Assembly: GCF_000022025.1 (NCBI RefSeq)
Contig: NC_011886.1
Coordinates: 310,001-374,000 of the forward strand
DNA length: 64,000 bases
Source of the DNA: Pseudarthrobacter chlorophenolicus A6
Lineage (GTDB): Bacteria; Actinomycetota; Actinomycetes; Actinomycetales; Micrococcaceae
Reading direction: 5' to 3'
Below, one piece after another: positions 61,614 through 64,000 of this stretch. Within the stretch, counting starts at the first letter, position 1, and each line of letters opens with the position of its first letter. The translations under genes and the position numbers were made by a program. The notes beneath the pieces were generated by a model. The model was not told where the DNA came from and searched no databases. It saw nothing but the letters and a program-made list of their open reading frames with translations.

Positions 61614-63223
61614 GCGCCAACCTCAGCCTTCTGGGGTGCTGCCACGACGTCGCCGTCGATGCGGCGGTTGAGGTGCCAGGGGTTGGTGTCCTGCAGGGGT
61701 GCCGGGAGCAGTTCCTGGGGGATGTTCTGGTAGGCGACCGGGCGGAGGAAGCGGTTGATGGCGAGGGTTCCCACGGAGGTGGTGCGGGTGTCGGAGGTGG
61801 CGGGGAAGGGGCCGCCGTGGACCATGGCGTGGCCTACTTCGACGCCGGTGGGCCAGCCGTTGACGATGATGCGGCCCACTTTCTGTTCGAGGACGGGGAT
61901 CAGGGGTGCCGCCGTCGCGTAGTCGGCCTCGGTGAGGTGCAGGGAGGCGGTGAGCTGGCCCTCGATGCGGGAGGCTGCCGAAAGGAGGTCTTCGGCGCCG
62001 GTGTAGCGGATCACCAGGGAGGCGGCGCCGAAGATTTCCTCGTGGAGGACGTGGTTGGTGGTGAACTGCTCCACGCCGGTGCCGAAGATTGCCGGTGCGG
62101 GGGCGTTCTCGGTGGGGCCGGGGGTGCCCTGGCCGATGAGTTCGACGCCGTCCGCTGCGCTGAGTGCCCCGGTGCCGGTGTTCCAGGACCCGGCGATGCC
62201 TGCGGTGAGCATGGTCTGCCCGGCGCTGGCGGCCACGGCGCGTCCGACGGCGGCGGCGAATTTGTCGCCTGCCTCGCCTGCGGGGGCGAAGAGCAGGCCG
62301 GGGGATGTGCAGAGCTGCCCTGAGGATCCGGTGACGGCGGTGACGTAGGCGGCGGCGAGTGCGTCGATGCTTTCGGGATCGCCGGCGAGGGCGCCGTCGA
62401 AGACGAAGACGGGGTTGAGGGAGGACATTTCGGCGTAGACCGGGATGGGCTCGGGGCGCGCGGCGGCGGTCTTCATGAGGGCGATGCCGGCGGACTGGGA
62501 TCCGGTGAAGCCGACGGCCTTGATGGCGGGGTCTGCCACGAGGGCCTGGCCGATGCTGGAGCCGGGGCCGTAGATCAGGGAGAACACGCCGGGGTGCAGG
62601 CCGTTGTCCGTGACGGCCTTGGCGATGGCGTGGCCCACGAGTTCGCTGGTGCCGGGGTGGGCGTTGTGGGCCTTGAAGACCACGGGGCAGCCGGCGGCGA
62701 GGGCCGAGGCGGTGTCGCCGCCCGCGGTGGAGAAGGCCAGCGGGAAGTTGCTGGCGCCGAATACGGCTACGGGGCCGAGCGGGATCTGGCGCTGCCGGAT
62801 GTCGGCGCGGGGCAGGGGTGCCCGGTCCGGGATGGCGGGGTCGATGCGGACGCCGCGGTAATCGCCCTGGCGGACCACGGCGGCGAAGAGGCGCAGTTGT
62901 CCGGTGGTGCGGGCGCGTTCGCCGGTGAGCCGGGCGGCGGGGAGGCCGGTTTCCTGGCCGGCGCGGACCAGCAGTTCATCGCCGATGGCTTCGATGTTGT
63001 CCGCGATGGACTCCAGGAAGGATGCGTGGGTTTCCGGGTCCAGGGTGCTGAAGGACGCGTAGGCATCCTTCGCTGCCGCGGTGGCCGTCGCGAGCTGTTC
63101 TTCGGTGAGCAGCGTGTAGGCGGGCTCGAGGGCCTCGTTGGTGGCGGGGTTGAACCCGAAAGTGGTCTTGCCTTCGCCGGCAACCGTCCGGCCTGCGATG
63201 AGTGAATGTCCAGTGAGGGTCAT
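61610..63223 (-). CDS. Alpha-ketoglutarate semialdehyde dehydrogenase (2,5-dioxovalerate dehydrogenase)
   Basis: A 537-residue aldehyde dehydrogenase of the NADP-preferring ketoglutarate-semialdehyde type. [24 protein letters not shown] is the cofactor-side strand, GFTGSQSAG the glycine turn, and [10 protein letters not shown] carries the catalytic Cys; the conserved Glu is in YAEMSSLNP. It oxidises 2,5-dioxopentanoate from KdgD to 2-oxoglutarate. It starts 27 nt after kdgD and overlaps gudD. Confidence 0.94.
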   Translation of the reverse strand: MTLTGHSLIAGRTVAGEGKTTFGFNPATNEALEPAYTLLTEEQLATATAAAKDAYASFSTLDPETHASFLESIADNIEAIGDELLVRAGQETGLPAARLTGERARTTGQLRLFAAVVRQGDYRGVRIDPAIPDRAPLPRADIRQRQIPLGPVAVFGASNFPLAFSTAGGDTASALAAGCPVVFKAHNAHPGTSELVGHAIAKAVTDNGLHPGVFSLIYGPGSSIGQALVADPAIKAVGFTGSQSAGIALMKTAAARPEPIPVYAEMSSLNPVFVFDGALAGDPESIDALAAAYVTAVTGSSGQLCTSPGLLFAPAGEAGDKFAAAVGRAVAASAGQTMLTAGIAGSWNTGTGALSAADGVELIGQGTPGPTENAPAPAIFGTGVEQFTTNHVLHEEIFGAASLVIRYTGAEDLLSAASRIEGQLTASLHLTEADYATAAPLIPVLEQKVGRIIVNGWPTGVEVGHAMVHGGPFPATSDTRTTSVGTLAINRFLRPVAYQNIPQELLPAPLQDTNPWHLNRRIDGDVVAAPQKAEVGA

Positions 63224-63250
63224 GGATTGCTCCTGTGTCTTCGGTGACGG

Positions 63251-64000
63251 TTAGGAAACGGTGGCGATCAGGGCCTTGAGGTCCGCGAGGTCCTGCGGCG
63301 CCAGGTTCTGCAGCGGCGTGCGGACCGGGCCAGCGGAACGGCCGATGGCGTCGAGGCCGCCCTTGACGATGGACACAGAGTAGCCCTTCACGCGGTCGCG
63401 GATATCCAGGTAGGGGATGACGAAGTCGTTGAGCTTCTTGTTCACGGCGGCGCGGTCCTGGTTGCGGACGTCCTGGTAGAAGTCCAGGGCGAACTGCGGA
63501 ACGAAGTTGTACATGGCGCTGGAGTAGGTGCTCATCCCGAGCTGGAGGAGGGGCAGCGCAAAGGTTTCGGCTGTGGGCAGGCCGCCCAGGTAGAAGAGCC
63601 GGTCGCCGAGCTTGGCGTAGACGCGGGCATCGTGTTCGAGGTCGCCCACACCGTCCTTGAAGCCGATGAGGTTTGCATGGCGGTCCGCCAGGGTGGCCAC
63701 CGTGGTGTCCTTGTAGATGGCGTTCGCGCGGTTGTAGATGATCACGCCGAGGGACGTGGCGCGGCAGACGGCGCTGACGTGCTCCACCAGGCCGGCCTGG
63801 TCGGCCTCGGTCAGGTACGGCGGCAGGAGCAGGATGCCGTCGGCGCCGGCGGCTTCAGCTGCCTTGGCGTTCTCGATGGCCTGGGCCGTGGATCCGCCTG
63901 CGGAGGCGAGGACCGGAACACGGCTGCCCACTTCGTCGACGGCGGTGCGGACTACGCGCTCGGACTCGGCGGGGGTCAGGGAGAAGCCTTCGCCGGTGCC
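63251..64000 (-). CDS. kdgD: 5-dehydro-4-deoxyglucarate dehydratase, 5' end outside the window
   Basis: The C-terminal 249 residues of a DHDPS-superfamily decarboxylating dehydratase. The frame continues open to the window edge: [18 protein letters not shown] is the conserved start of the barrel, so the annotated part lacks about 50 residues. The Schiff-base Lys is in IGFKDGVGD and the proton-relay Tyr in VIIYNRAN. It converts 5-keto-4-deoxyglucarate to 2,5-dioxopentanoate, CO2 and water. First visible gene of the minus-strand operon. Confidence 0.95.
   Translation of the reverse strand, partial: GTGEGFSLTPAESERVVRTAVDEVGSRVPVLASAGGSTAQAIENAKAAEAAGADGILLLPPYLTEADQAGLVEHVSAVCRATSLGVIIYNRANAIYKDTTVATLADRHANLIGFKDGVGDLEHDARVYAKLGDRLFYLGGLPTAETFALPLLQLGMSTYSSAMYNFVPQFALDFYQDVRNQDRAAVNKKLNDFVIPYLDIRDRVKGYSVSIVKGGLDAIGRSAGPVRTPLQNLAPQDLADLKALIATVS

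Overview
The window looks like a chromosomal segment of a high-GC actinobacterium of the Arthrobacter/Pseudarthrobacter type (Micrococcaceae). The reasons are strong G/C third-position bias, the lysS-lsr2-clpC and ppa-dacB-tilS-hpt-ftsH-folEPBK-panC gene orders, a DUF222/HNH gene, an actinobacterial SAM-IV-type riboswitch, and many TANNNT-6/7-nt-start leaderless promoters. The genus assignment is inferred from recognised proteins and gene order, not from a search. I see no tRNA, rRNA, CRISPR array, insertion sequence, prophage or replication origin.

Layout. 1-8415: a sulfur-linked region. A divergent, truncated luciferase-like monooxygenase faces a promoter and SAM-IV-type riboswitch that lead a tight operon of two flavin monooxygenases and a peptide/organosulfur-type ABC importer (binding lipoprotein, two permeases, fused double ATPase). 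8416-16486: mixed metabolism, with a HAD phosphatase, a histidine phosphatase, an HTH protein, an RDD membrane protein, phosphoketolase, a DUF429 protein and a type-B carboxylesterase. 16487-32730: a conserved housekeeping block with pyrophosphatase, D-Ala-D-Ala carboxypeptidase, a zincin, tilS, hpt, ftsH, folate synthesis (folE, folP, folB, folK), DUF3180, a pair of bacterial-PH membrane proteins, a DUF2520 protein and panC. A VOC protein and a LacI regulator sit between hpt and ftsH. 32731-38954: accessory genes, with a DUF222/HNH nuclease, a PfpI/DJ-1 protein, a DHA2 efflux pump and two tandem alpha/beta hydrolases.

39029-47539: lysS, a 57-residue membrane protein, lsr2, clpC, an S9 peptidase and a short GNAT acetyltransferase. 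The S9 peptidase is bracketed by two copies of a long, highly structured intergenic repeat. 47832-50157: the PTS-dependent dihydroxyacetone kinase operon dhaKLM. 50246-58581: small secreted or unknown proteins, mutY, disA, a 2H phosphoesterase, prfC and a stand-alone ketosynthase. 58689-64000 (minus strand): a D-glucarate catabolic operon, kdgD - ketoglutarate-semialdehyde dehydrogenase - gudD - MFS transporter. The transporter reading frame is broken by an apparent single-base loss in a G/C homopolymer.

The best candidates for something under-described are the riboswitch-controlled flavin-monooxygenase/importer operon, the paired structured repeats around the S9 peptidase, and twin CCCTNAGGG palindromes around the efflux-pump promoter.
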